Positions 1 through 11,330 of a DNA stretch of 64,000 nucleotides are shown piece by piece. The stretch's first letter is position 1. Every line of letters begins with the position of its first letter. Source of the stretch: Halichoerus grypus (Eukaryota; Chordata; Mammalia; Carnivora; Phocidae). Under the pieces are notes generated by a model that was not told the DNA's origin, did no database searches, and worked only from the letters and a program-made list of their open reading frames with translations. The translations under genes and the position numbers were made by a program. The stretch covers positions 48,688,628-48,752,627 of the forward strand of contig NC_135722.1 of NCBI RefSeq assembly GCF_964656455.1, given 5' to 3'.

Positions 1-41
1 GAAATAAGGCAGAACAGATCAGCCTAGCCAGATTATGAACT

Positions 42-230
42 TTTTTTAAAAAGATTTTATTTATTTATTTGAGATAGGGCAAGAGTTTGAGAGGGAGAGA
101 GAACAAGCAGGGGGAGCAGCAGGCTCCCCGCTGAGCAAGGAGCCCGACGCGGGACTCAATCCCAGGACCCTGGGATCATGACTTGAGCCGAAAGCAGACA
201 CTTAAACAACTGAGCCACTCAGGCGCCCCA
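42..230 (-). repeat. CAN-SINE (tRNA-Lys-derived carnivore SINE)
   Basis: Antisense copy: poly-T and (ttta)n come first, then a purine-rich linker, then the complement of the tRNA-like head ending 'gagccactcaggcgcccc'. It is flanked by a perfect 12-bp TSD, agattatgaact, at 30-41 and 231-242. Confidence 0.95.
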
Positions 231-242
231 AGATTATGAACT

Positions 243-1549
243 ATGTTGCGTAATATGCCAAGAAGGTTGGAGTGGATCTTGAGAGCAGTCATGAAAGTAT
301 GTTAAGTAACAGAGTAACATCAAAGTTGTGATATTAAGATTTCTATAACAGTGCAGAAATGAATTGCAGGAGATAAAACTGAATCCAGGGAGAAGCCTAG
401 TAAGTTAGGTGACCTTGAGGTCATGACTTCCTCTCAGTTCTCTGTCAACGATATATATAAATTTAAAATCCATCCTCAGTGTTACCCCAAGGACTTAGAT
501 CATAGCCTTCTTTTCATTCCCTAGTTGTCATTATTTTGGATGATTTTAGTGTCCATAGGAATGATTCATTTTAGTTCCATAGTTTTAAAACTCAAATAAC
601 TTACATGTTTAGATAATTTAAGTCACCCATTCCAGTGGGTGAAATATTTCTTCACTTTTCTTTCCTGCCCTGTGGGTTTAGATGTCCTACAAAGTCTCTA
701 TCCTTTACTTATACCTCCTTCACATTGTATTGTGAATATCTGTTTATTAAGGATATGTCTTTCCTTTTAGACTGTGAAATTCTTAAGAATACTGATCAAA
801 AATTTTTGCTCATCAAAGTACTAGGTTACCACTAGGCACCAAACCTATATTTCACTAGACAAATATAAATGCTTTTTGAACATTGACTGAGTGGCAAATT
901 TTTATGTTGTATTAATATTGTCAGGCTTGGATATCATTTCGCATATGTTGTATGGGATTGTTGTTTCCTGAGAACCCAAAGTCTCCCTGGTGTTTGCTGA
1001 CTCCTGAAAGAGCTCTCAAAATAGCCCTCACAAGGGAATGTCAAAATTAAATAATGTATTATATATATGCCCTAAATTAGTGGTTTGAGGGCATTTGGAA
1101 TATTAAGATGAACTGTTGGAGGTCCAATGCTATGCAGACCTAATATTAATTAGAAAGGCTATTATACAGAAAGAATTGGAATGAATCAGGTAGACACCAG
1201 ATATGCAGGGAAATTTTTGAATCTATCATTATGCTTAAAGAAGAAATTTGACACCAGGAGGGCTGAATAGCTTAACATTATATACTAGCATATTATAAAT
1301 ATTACATATTTTGCTTCCTGTAAATAGGTTTGGAATATTCTATTCATGATCTAGAAACTTCTTTTGGCTTAGGATCAATTTGAGTCTTTTGTGAGCTAGA
1401 ATAAAATTATTTTAAAAGAATGGGTTTCCCCTACTGATATACAAAATATATGTAGCTTAGAGGTTTTTGTCTTGAGGCAAAGTAATATGATGTGATTTAA
1501 AATTCTTTATAAGATGGGCTGAATAACATGGCAGTTAAGAAGTGTTCTC
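243..1549. other. No gene seen
   Basis: AT-rich sequence with no recognisable gene or repeat by eye. A 66-residue open frame near 635-835 has no recognisable motif and is taken as chance. Confidence 0.5.
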
Positions 1550-1750
1550 TGGCACCAGATTGTCTGAGTTCAAATTCTTACTCTGTCATTTAGTAACTGT
1601 ATAATCCTAGAAAGCCAGATAATATCTCTGTGCCTGTTTCCTTATCAGTAAAGTAGATTTAATAATTCATCCACTTCATAGGATTGAAGGAAGAAAGCTC
1701 TCAAAATAAATCCGGCACATAATGAGAGTTTAATATATTTTCTCTACTAT
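1550..1750 (+). repeat. MIR element
   Basis: Degenerate match to the MIR layout: 'tgagttcaaattcttactctg', a 'ctctgtgcctgtttcctta' core, and a tail like 'ggcacataatgagagttt'. It is old and diverged, so the ends are approximate. Confidence 0.75.
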
Positions 1751-2592
1751 TCTGACATTAATTCTTTGGAGCCTGGCCATAACCTATGATATATAAGGTA
1801 CAGGACTCCAGGAATAGCCTCAGACACCTCTCCAATTGCCCCTTTTCTTTTGGAATTCACCATGCTGATTTGGAGGCGACAACAATGGGACAGAATTGGC
1901 AGAGATATTTTAATATTAGAGTTTAAAATAACTTTTTTTGAAAATTTGTCTTTGAAGTAGACTTGTGTAAGTACATGACCTGCCTACTGCATGTGAGTCA
2001 ATAAAGTGTCCTAAGTCTCTTTAGGACAAGTGGAGTTGGAACCAGTAGCAATAAGAGCAAAGTCTCTCCAGTCTATAAAAAAATAAATAATAAATAATTA
2101 AGGACTAGGAATACTGAATAAGGATCTGAGCTGTGTTGAGCTGGATAACATAAGTTAGCTGACAAAGGTAAATGTATAGACAATACAGAATATTGTAATA
2201 TTGTCATTGTGATGCATAAGTCACTTTCAATTCTAGTATAGACCTAAAACTATGCATTTTGCAAGAGGAAAGAGTCCCTGAATTCCAAGCTTTCCCACTA
2301 AGTCAATACCTCTTTTCCTTCTATCCATCTCATTCATCTATACACACTGAGCAAATAGATTTCATTCTCATGGGAGTTTCTGGTTCTTTAAGAACTCTTA
2401 ACTCTTCTATTTATCACCTCCCAAACTGGCTTTTCTTGACTTATTTCCATTGCAAATATCTAGCCAATCACCAATTGTTGTTTCTGCTTCCAACATGTAT
2501 CTTGAATCTATCCTACCTGTGCTATTGCCCTGATTCACCTTACCTATATGACCTCAATCACTTCTGCACATATCATTTTTTATTGTTGTTCC
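1751..2592. other. No gene seen
   Basis: No repeat or gene recognised. A 115-codon open frame at 2259-2606 runs into the L1 fragment that follows and shows no domain; it is treated as chance. Confidence 0.5.
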
Positions 2593-2690
2593 AAGTTTTT
2601 ATTTAAATTCTAGTTAGTTAACATATAGTGTAATATTGGTTTCAGGAGTAGAACTTAGTGATTCATCACTTACATATAACTTACTCCTGC
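2593..2690 (-). repeat. LINE-1 3'-end fragment
   Basis: It carries the antisense L1 3' terminus pattern: 'tttttatttaaattctagttagttaacatatagtg', written here in two overlapping pieces as tttttatttaaattctag and agttagttaacatatagtg. About 100 bp survive, and no TSD was found. Confidence 0.75.
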
Positions 2691-2761
2691 CCATCTTCTA
2701 TTACTCCTTCGTACAACTGTAAGAGTTATCTTTTAAAAATAAAAATTGCCTACTGTCACAT

Positions 2762-2764
<3 letters not shown>

Positions 2765-2807
<43 letters not shown>
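2765..2807. repeat. (TG)n microsatellite
   Basis: About 21 uninterrupted TG units. The length suggests it is polymorphic. Confidence 0.97.
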
Positions 2808-2810
<3 letters not shown>

Positions 2811-2990
2811 CTTTGCACTGCAGTCCATATCCCCTAAAAGGCCAAACATGATTTGGAACATGTGTATCTCTCCAAATTTATCTCAGTTAGTACCCACCTC
2901 ATCAGTCTTTATTTAGCTCCTCAGAAATTATAAGCTCTTTTCTTTTTCAGAGACTCTGGATAAAATGTATCCTCTGCTCACGTACCTCTT

Positions 2991-3083
2991 CACTCCTCTT
3001 CATTTGAATAATTTATGATCATCTTTAAAAACTGAGTCACTCCTCTTCCTTTGAATAATTTATGCTCATCTTTAAAAACTGAG
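2991..3083. repeat. Two-copy tandem duplication, 47-bp unit
   Basis: The unit beginning 'cactcctctt' at 2991 is repeated at 3038 with only a few mismatches (for example catttg versus cctttg). It is a local tandem duplication in otherwise unique sequence. Confidence 0.9.
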
Positions 3084-3218
3084 CCTGAAATTCAGTCTCA
3101 GAGAGGTATTTCCTTAATTACCAATCTACATGAGAACCACTATTATTTACCTTTATGATAGTTTTCACATTTGTAATTACACCTATCTTTAAATGCTGTT
3201 CACAAGAATGTAACTGAA

Positions 3219-3392
3219 GATAAGTGTACTCCTCAAGGTAAGTGTACACTTATCTTGATGAGCACTGAGTAATATATAGAATTGTTGAATCACTATATTG
3301 TACCCATGAAACTAACTTAACACTGTATGTTAACTATACTGGAATTAAAATTTTAAAAAACAAAGTAAAAATCAGAGAAGTGAAAAAAAAAA
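3219..3392 (+). mobile_element. Very short LINE-1 3'-end insertion
   Basis: It has the terminal L1 3'UTR pattern 'gatgagcactgagtaatata' through 'tatgttaactatactggaat' and ends in a poly-A run. A perfect 15-bp TSD, aagaatgtaactgaa, lies at 3204-3218 and 3393-3407, so this is one extremely 5'-truncated retrotransposition event. Confidence 0.9.
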
Positions 3393-3407
3393 AAGAATGT
3401 AACTGAA

Positions 3408-4296
3408 TGTGGTCAGGTATTCTATGTTATGTACTCCCTTCTATACTTGGGAGCTTCACAATGCCTGGCACACAAGAGCCATGGGAAGGGATGGTTCTTT
3501 CTCTCTTCCAAAATTTGCCTCTATGTCAAGGGAATGGTAATGTAAGATACCTAGTCTTCACTCCTCATTTCTTCTCAAGGGATTATGAAATTGAAGAATG
3601 CACTGGGATAAATTTCTCTTTTTTTGGAAGATACAATGGCTAGGACTTGATCTATCTGTTCCCCTTTCCCACTATTCCTTCCTTGTGGGAATACCAATTT
3701 ATTCCTATATTGCCTGTGATTGCAAAAGTAATTATGCACTTGGGGCTTAGTATTAGTAAGCCCATTGCCCACTGACGTATAAGCTTCATTCTTGAATTTC
3801 TGCTTTATTAAAAATAGAGGTGATACTTTGGCCTGCACAAATACCTTCTCTCTCAATTGGTTCAAAACCTGGGTGGGATAGAGGGGGATATATATTCCCT
3901 CTCAAAGACCCTGCATCTCCTGAAAAGAAGGCTGGACAGTATGTGTCCAGATTTTCCCTTTAATTTCTCCCATTAAGTTGCTCCACATTTCTCAGAAAAA
4001 GTAAATGGAATGAAAGGCAGAGATAAGCCCAGAATTATTGTACAATGGGACTCCCCTAACATTGAAGAAAACATCAGAAGTGGGGGAAGAAATGTGCTCT
4101 TATAACAGTATGTGATCGGTACATATTTGGTGAGTTAATTCATGAATGAAAAAGTGTAATATGATATGATAAATTGAACAACCAATCCTGCTGATCAAGG
4201 GCTATAACATTGTAAAGCCAGAGAGTCCCCAGGTACCACATCAGAACTATTTTGCCTAGATCTTATATAATTTCAGATAAGTAAAGAAACCACAGA
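3408..4296. other. Upstream region of the OR2AG-like pseudogene
   Basis: Unique-looking sequence with no recognised repeat. It would hold the 5' non-coding exon(s) and promoter of the OR locus, but no TATA box or splice site could be assigned with confidence. Confidence 0.4.
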
Positions 4297-5320
4297 ATGG
4301 AGCTGTGGAATTCCACCTTGGGAAATGGCTTCATCTTGGTGGGGATTCTGAATGACAATGGACCTCCTAAACAGCTCTGTGCCACAAATGCTGTCCTGTA
4401 CATGTTTGCCCTGACCAGCAATGGCCTGCTGCTCTTGGTCATTACAATGGATGGTTGGCTCCATGTGCCCATGTACTTCCTGCTCAGCCAGCTATCTCTC
4501 ATGGACTTGATGTTTGCATCTGTAGCTACTCCCAAAATACTTGTGGATTATCTCCATGGGGAGAACACCATCTCCTTTGAAGTCTGCACCTTTCAGATGT
4601 TAGTAGTTCTCACTTTGGGAGGTGCAGAGGACCTCCTACTGGTGTTCATGGCCTATGATAGGTATGTGACTATTTGTCATCCTCTGGACTACATGGTTCT
4701 CATGAGGCCAAGGATCTGCTGGCTCATGATAACATCTTGGATCCTGGCATTCCTGAATAATGTGATATACACCTCATATACTATGCACATTCCTTTCTGC
4801 ATATCCCAAGAAATCAGACACCTGCTCTGTGAGATCCTGCCCTTCCTGAATTTGGCCTGTGTAGATACCACCATATATGAGCTCATGGTATAGTGATGGG
4901 TATGACCTTTCTCATGCTTACCCTTGCTGCTATCCTTGCCTCTTATACATTTGTCCTAATTGCTGTCCTTCACATGTCCTCAGGTGAGAGACAGCAGAAA
5001 GCCCTTATCACATGGTCTTCTCACCTGACTGTGGTAGGAATGTACTATGGAGCTGCCATGTTTATGTACATCTGGCCCAATTCCTACCATAGTCCCAAGA
5101 GGACATCCTCTCTGTATTTCATATTATCATTACTCCAACACTGAACCCTCTTATCTGTAGCCTGAGAAACAAGGAGGTAATGGAAGCCTTCAGGAGAATA
5201 CTGGGGAGATTCACTTCTGTCCAGAGACGGGAGATGCCAGTGTCCTGTGGAAGCCCTATAGCTTCTAGATGGGACTCCATATCTGCTCTTGGTTTTGAGC
5301 TCACATCTTCCACATTTTGA
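4297..5320 (+). pseudogene. OR2AG1: Olfactory receptor pseudogene, OR2AG1/OR2AG2-like
   Basis: Class II OR coding exon that closely resembles OR2AG1/OR2AG2 of the human 11p15.4 cluster. The first frame (4297-4893) starts MELWNSTLG with an N-glycosylation sequon (NST). It then shows the PMYFLLSQLSLMDL region of TM2, MAYDRYVTICHP with an intact DRY, and the second extracellular loop with cysteines. A single-base loss near 4892 (gta-ta-gtg, where the family reads Val-Tyr-Val) creates an immediate stop. The next frame carries the TM5-TM6 part (SSHLTVVGMYYGA, where the family motif is CSSHL). A second frame change near 5100 leads to a third frame with TPTLNPLICSLRNKEV, in which NPxIY has become NPLIC, ending at TGA 5318-5320. 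With only two indels it looks like a young pseudogene, and sequencing error at the two sites is not excluded. The assignment to OR2AG1 rather than OR2AG2 is arbitrary. Confidence 0.9.
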
Positions 5321-6769
5321 AAACTCTGAAAACCTGTCACATTGGAGATAAGTCCTCATGTTTCATGAGCTATGTTTTAATAGCTGAGAATGCATTCATT
5401 TCTCTGATCAACACCCAAGGATCTGGTTGAAATTCCCTTTCTGTTTTAACAGAGATGAGTTTATTTTTCACTTCATGTTTTTCTTTCCCTCCTCTACAAC
5501 AATCCTACACCCAGCCACACAGGAAGTTGGGCCAGAACTTTTTCTTGATAGTTCCATTTAAAGCAGGAGATAAAAACTAAAGAGGAAAATGAAGATACTG
5601 AATGAAGATTCAAATGTTAGACTTTACTAGTTGCTAGTGACAAAATTTCTCAATTCTTACCTCTTTATTAGTGTGAATCTGTAGTCATAGAATATTAAAT
5701 GTTTTACTGTGGAGAGATCTTCCCAGGTCCATATCAGAGTTCCAGACTCTGGAAAAAGTTCCTATCAGACACCTATGTTTTGGATTCTAGCATCAGCTCC
5801 TTAAGCTGCCCATATTACATTAGGACAGCCACATGCATTCCATGTCACATTATTTATAAATAAGCTTCATTACAAAATATTGATGCCTTAAAGCTAGTGT
5901 GTGAAAGCAGCCAGAACACATGATAGTGAGAACCATAATGCAAATGTTCTCTGCTGGGAACATGCTCCATAAAAGCCTCAGCCCCAATTAATACTGAATG
6001 TGAACAAATGGTCGAAATCAACATCTGAAACAAAAATGGTGTTTCTGATATCTTTTCCATATCTGCATCATTGCAATTACACGTTGGCCAGTGACTAGGT
6101 TTTTCCTTTATGACTCCGTCCTGACCCAGTCCTTTCAAGTTTGCTTGAATTCCCAATTTAAAATGGGACTTCCCTTTTTTTTTAAACAATAGAATCAGAA
6201 TTTGAACCAAATTCTAGTTGAGTCCCAGCCTCTCTTTTTCCCACTGCATGAAAAGATTTTAAATGTCCTTCTCTCCCAATACAGTTTAAAGTCCTTACCT
6301 GCAGGACCTGTGACTGAAACATTTCTGTCATGAAAAGTACCTAGTCTAAGTTGATGCTCAATTGTTTATTTCCTTATGTTTCCAAAAGCATTTATAAAAC
6401 ATTTTACACAGGCTTAGCACTAAAATATGTTTCAGAAACTCAAGAAATGTTCCTATCTGGTACTATTAATCTAGAAGACCCAGATCCAATGAAGCTGTTA
6501 AAATAAAACTGTTCCACAAACTAAACTAAAAATTAAAATTAAAAAGAAATGGAACTCCTCTTCATTCCAAGCCCCTTGCCTGAAAACCAACCAAATCAGT
6601 TACCCTGTAATGCTTGAAGTTGACTCATAATGAAAAAGATTAAAAGGTACCTTTCCACACACACACACAAACAGAATTAATATTTCCTTTGGACAAGAGT
6701 TAAAAAAACAAACAGAAAAGGCAGAACAGATACTGAAATTAATGCTCATGAAGGAAAGAGATATCATAT
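5321..6769. other. No gene seen
   Basis: This is the 3' flank of the OR pseudogene. The frame at 5854-6210 (-) shows no domain and is regarded as chance. No repeat was recognised. Confidence 0.45.
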
Positions 6770-7090
6770 ACTCACTCAAGCCAAAATCTTAGGAATCATT
6801 CATAATTTTTCCTTTTCTCTCACAACTAATATACAATCTATCAGCAAGTCCTGGGTTGTATTTTTTTTCCCCCTGAATACATCCCAGATTATATCAGTTC
6901 TCAAAACACAAATATTCCACACCTCTGCCCTGAGCTTTTACCACAGCAGCTTACTAACTGGTCTCCCTAAATACCACCACCTAGCATTAGCAATACCATT
7001 GAGGCCTTCTGCCTATTATTCCTTGCCTTTCACCAAATATCCCAGTTCCCGATGGCAACAACATACTACTCAGTTGTTTTATCTTACCAT
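6770..7090 (+). repeat. L2 (LINE-2) ORF2 fragment
   Basis: It resembles the L2 reverse-transcriptase region, with 'caagccaaaatcttaggaat', 'atctatcagcaagtcctgg' and 'ttactaactggtctccct' in consensus order. It is highly diverged and the ends are approximate. Confidence 0.6.
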
Positions 7091-8656
7091 ACACACATCA
7101 TGACCTGGATATATAGCTAGATTTGTTTATTTCATTTTTCTTTTAGTTTTTAGGGATTGCTTTTAATTTTTCAATTTGTTTTATAATTATGTAAAATATT
7201 TACCTGATTAAAAAAATCAAACTATAAAACAATGTCTAACCAGAGAAGTCTAGTTGATATCTCTCTGTCTTGTCCAATTTATTCACTTCCATTCCCTATG
7301 GGTAATTATATATGTATACTGTTTGTATTGTAACAATCTATTGAAATTTATTGAGATTGGGTTTATAAAAATATTTGCAATATTTCAGTTACATTTGAAA
7401 GAAGATATAATTTTTATTATGATGGTTTACAGTTTGATATGTACTTACATTATCCACTTTATTGGTTATATTTTTAGGTCTTTTTATTTTTGCTATTTTT
7501 GTCCTTTTGATCTGTCTTGAATTACAAAAGGTATATTAAAATAGTCTCTCTTCACATATTTCTGTCTATACCTCATTGCATCTTCTGTAGAGTCTGCTTT
7601 GTGAACATTATTATTTTATGTATAAATATTAATAACTGTACTTTTAAGTCTTTAGAATTATAAAGATATAAGCAAGACAAATATTATTCTATTCCACATA
7701 TAAAATGACTAATTCCCAGAAATGTTTGGTGGCTTATCCATATTCACATAGCTATTAAATGTTCTCTCCTAATCTATATTCACAGAACCATTATATGTTA
7801 TCTCAATCAAAGGGGGTTTCTCCTCTGCCTTTGCTGAAAAAAGAATTTTTATTCAGTACTAAATCAGCATATATTCATTCCTCTGCTGACTTTCTGCTGT
7901 CTTGAATGGAGAAATGATCAGTGAATACTATTAGTTCAATTACTCTGTCAGATTGTTGTAAGAATTTCTTATTGCTGCTTGTACAAAAGTAAAAGTAAAG
8001 TAAATTCAGTGAGATAACTATGAACAGAAAAAGTACTTAAACACTGTAATAAAATTGTGATCATATTGTTGAAGATCTATAACTAATAGGAGAAACACAT
8101 TAAAAGAGGAAATAAATATATCAATAAGTAAATAAGCCACATATGTGTGCCTGTGAGTGTGTGTATATGTGTATACCAAGTTTTACACAGCAAGAGCTTT
8201 TACTCCCAGTTGAAATGTAAATAATTTGTATGAGAAATAAATAAATCCTGACTGGAAGTCCCTGAACCTTGATTGTTGTAAAAACTGCCATCATAAGACT
8301 TTCCTTCACCCATTTGCCCTCGTGATAAGATTTTCCAATAGATAATTTTCTATTCAAACAATCATAAAATCGAAATTTATTAAATACATTCATCAACAGG
8401 ATTTTGGTTCCACTCCCACCTTGGAATGATTCTCAAGGAGACTCCAGGCAAGGAAAGAGAGGAAGAGATAAGTAATAAATTCTGGAGGACCTATCATATG
8501 GGGGTTGGTGCCAGTTCAGCTTGGGAAAGTACCTTTGCCTTTCATACTTACCCTTCCTTCTTGGGACTTGGCAATTTCATGCCTTCAATTGCCCATTTAA
8601 ATTCATAATGATCCAAAATGTAGACTTAAAATGCACCTTTCATTCATCTTTTCACC
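7091..8656. other. No gene seen
   Basis: Very AT-rich sequence with no gene or repeat recognised. Confidence 0.45.
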
Positions 8657-8671
8657 AAGGCCTCATCTTTT

Positions 8672-8873
8672 TTTTAAAGATTTACTTACTATTTTAGAGA
8701 GAGAGAGAGTACAAGTAGGGAGGGGGCAGAGGGAGAGGGAGAGAGAGAATCCCAAGCAGATTCCATGCCCAGTGCAGAGCCGGATGTGGGGCTTAATCTC
8801 ACTACCCCGATATCACAACCTGAGCCAAAATCAGGAGTTGGATGCTCAACTGACTGAGACACCCAGGCACCCC
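8672..8873 (-). repeat. CAN-SINE
   Basis: Antisense CAN-SINE with poly-T, a (ga)n linker and the complement of the tRNA-like head ending 'cacccaggcacccc'. The 15-bp TSD aaggcctcatctttt (8657-8671) against aaggcttcatctttt (8874-8888) has one mismatch, so the insertion is not recent. Confidence 0.95.
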
Positions 8874-8888
8874 AAGGCTTCATCTTTT

Positions 8889-9643
8889 TATGGGGTACAG
8901 AGAAGGTGTGGGAATATATAGCACAATTCTGCTTGGTGAGTCCCATCTGAGCAGTAGCCTTGAATTCTTACTATATTCTGTCATAGTAGGTAACTTTACA
9001 ATATACCCTCATTTCACCATAGTGATTTTTTTCTCTCTAACAAGACCCAGTAAATATGGGAAAACTAATGGAGATCTTACATCCACCACTATTGCTTTAT
9101 TGCAACTGGACTACTTCAAGTTAATATTCCTATGTCAAGAAACCTCCTTATTATACAATGAGATTTCACTTTCCTATGTGGTAACTATCACCTCTATCGA
9201 TATGCCTTTTAATGGCTCACTGATGCCAGAGGGCTAAACCTCACTCCACCACTTCAAAAAGACAGTTCTACAGGCCCTCCCACCTCTTCCCAACAACTTT
9301 AATCTGGATTCATGAGATTTTGAGCTCAGATCACGTGTATGTTTCATCCATTACTAAGATCCATCTATATAGGACTCAGTTATTTGAATAGTAATCCATG
9401 GGATTTGAGTCATATTCCTTCCAAATATAAATTATAACCCTATAAAGACATAACTAGGCCTTTTCAAGTGGGTCAGCTTAATCTTTCTGCAATGCCTCCA
9501 AGAAAAGAAAAAAAATACAAACAAAAATTTAATAAAGCTCTAAGTTAATCAAAGTTAATCAATTTTTTTAGTTTCTGAATCATCAAATAAATATGGATTC
9601 AGAGAAGTAATTTAATTTGATTGGCTTCTGTGGTTAGTAAAAT
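8889..9643. other. No gene seen
   Basis: A stretch near 9080-9125 faintly recalls the L2 text 'ctggactattgcaa' but is too short to call. Otherwise nothing was recognised. Confidence 0.4.
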
Positions 9644-9653
9644 GGGTAATTTC

Positions 9654-9887
9654 AAGAGACAAGCCAAAAACAGACTCTTAACTATAAAGAACAAACTGAT
9701 GGTTACCAGAAAGGAGGTTACTGTGGGGGGATGGGGGAATAGGTGAAGGGGATTAAGAGTATACTTATGATGAGCACCAAGTAATGTAAAGAATTGTTAT
9801 ATCATTATATTATTCACCTGAAGCCAATATAAGATTGTATGTTAATTATATTGGAATTAAAATAAAAATAAATAAATAAAAGAAATT
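9654..9887 (+). mobile_element. LINE-1 3'-end insertion
   Basis: Canonical L1 3'UTR order: 'cagactcttaactataaaga', 'ggttaccagaaaggaggt', 'gatgagcaccaagtaatg', then a (aaat)n tail. The TSD gggtaatttc is at 9644-9653 and 9888-9897, with partial extension upstream. Confidence 0.88.
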
Positions 9888-9897
9888 GGGTAATTTC

Positions 9898-11189
9898 TTC
9901 AAATAATTAAGTGTAGTTTAACTCACCAGATATGTAAATATTCATCGTACTTTGTAGGAAAATATAAATTTCTCTCCGTCCATAGAAATATAAATCAAAA
10001 AACCAAGTAGAATTTAACAGACTTGGCCCTATCAAATCCAAGGTCCCACCTCTCAAATATTCTTAACAAAGACAGCAAAAACACTTAGTAAGGTATAGCA
10101 ACAATACAGTCATGAAATCATAGTCAAAGCCACCTGAACTAAGATAGAAATAAAGAGAAAAGGATGTTTTTCAGAGTTATTTATAAATTAGAAATGATAG
10201 AACTTGGTGCCTGAGTTGTTATAGCTTAAGGAGAGAATTTAATGGTATAATGATTACTTGTGATATATATGAATTATGAGCAGGCAACTAGCAATGTCTA
10301 GGTTCTACCCACTATCCTGAAGGAGAAACAATGAGCAGCCCCCTTCTTTTCTGAGTTCTCCACCAGTAATACATGAGGAGATATGGTCCAAGAGTCCTTA
10401 CCCTTCGGTTCCGTAATCTATCACACACACCTTTCTTTTTTCCCCAGTAGATTTAACAGACAATCATGTGTCAAACAGAAGTATGTTTCTTCCTCTTGAG
10501 GGATAAGAGGAGTGGATCTGGTAAACTCTGCCTCTACGTTTATGAAGCCACAGACACATTAGCTATCATTGCTCTTTTATGTAGTCTGAGACCATCAGGT
10601 GGGCAGTCTTGGGGAGGGTAGAATATTTCATGTCTCTCATTATATCTCTTCCTCTGCTTATACAAAAGAGGAAAACCATTCTACTTCCATTTTTTACTAT
10701 TCCGAGCATATTTGCTAGCTCTTGTACAAGAAAAAAAAAAAAAATCCCATGGTAATATAGGGAATAATACAGGACATGAATTTGGGCATGCATTTCCTGG
10801 TGACCAGGGTACCTGTGTCCTAAGAGGGCCAAGTTTAAACTCCATATCCTTTCTTGCACTACTGAACATGAATAGGAATGTAAAAAGACATTGAATCTTC
10901 TGGGAAAGTTGGCCCTTTCTTCTCTTCATTTCTTATGTCCATGTGGCAAGTACACAGGTCCTGGCCCGTAGGGATGGATTGTTCATCTTGGTCCATGTCA
11001 TTGTTGGGTAGCAGACTCAAGGGCTCTCAGGCAGTTCTCTACCTCTATGTAGACATGCTTTCACATGCTTGTCCCAAACTTTAAGATAACCCAGATAACA
11101 CACATTGGCCTTAAAACTAATGTATGAACCTTATGCTTGCTAAAGGGTATTAAATATTAGGAAGTGGTACAGCATGAAATAAGAGAGAT
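9898..11189. other. No gene seen
   Basis: No repeat or gene recognised. Overlapping short frames on both strands near 10570-10930 show no domain. Confidence 0.4.
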
Positions 11190-11330
11190 ACCCTTAAGAC
11201 TAGTCTTAATGTTAAAGATTAGAGTCTTAGCTTATTTCAACTGTGACTGACCTTGGTTAGGCTAGTCACTTAATCTATATGACTTTCAATGCCTTTTTCT
11301 ATAATATGAGAACAGTAATAATAGCTAGTC
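11190..11330 (+). repeat. MIR fragment
   Basis: Diverged MIR core: 'gactgaccttggttaggc', 'gtcacttaatctatatgac' and 'ttctataatatgagaacagt', which match the usual MIR order. Confidence 0.6.

Noticed and set aside
2259..2606. 115-codon open frame
   Set aside because: No domain or signal peptide is recognisable, composition is AT-rich, and it ends inside an L1 fragment.
8631..8946. Overlapping 96- and 85-codon frames
   Set aside because: They mostly translate a CAN-SINE.
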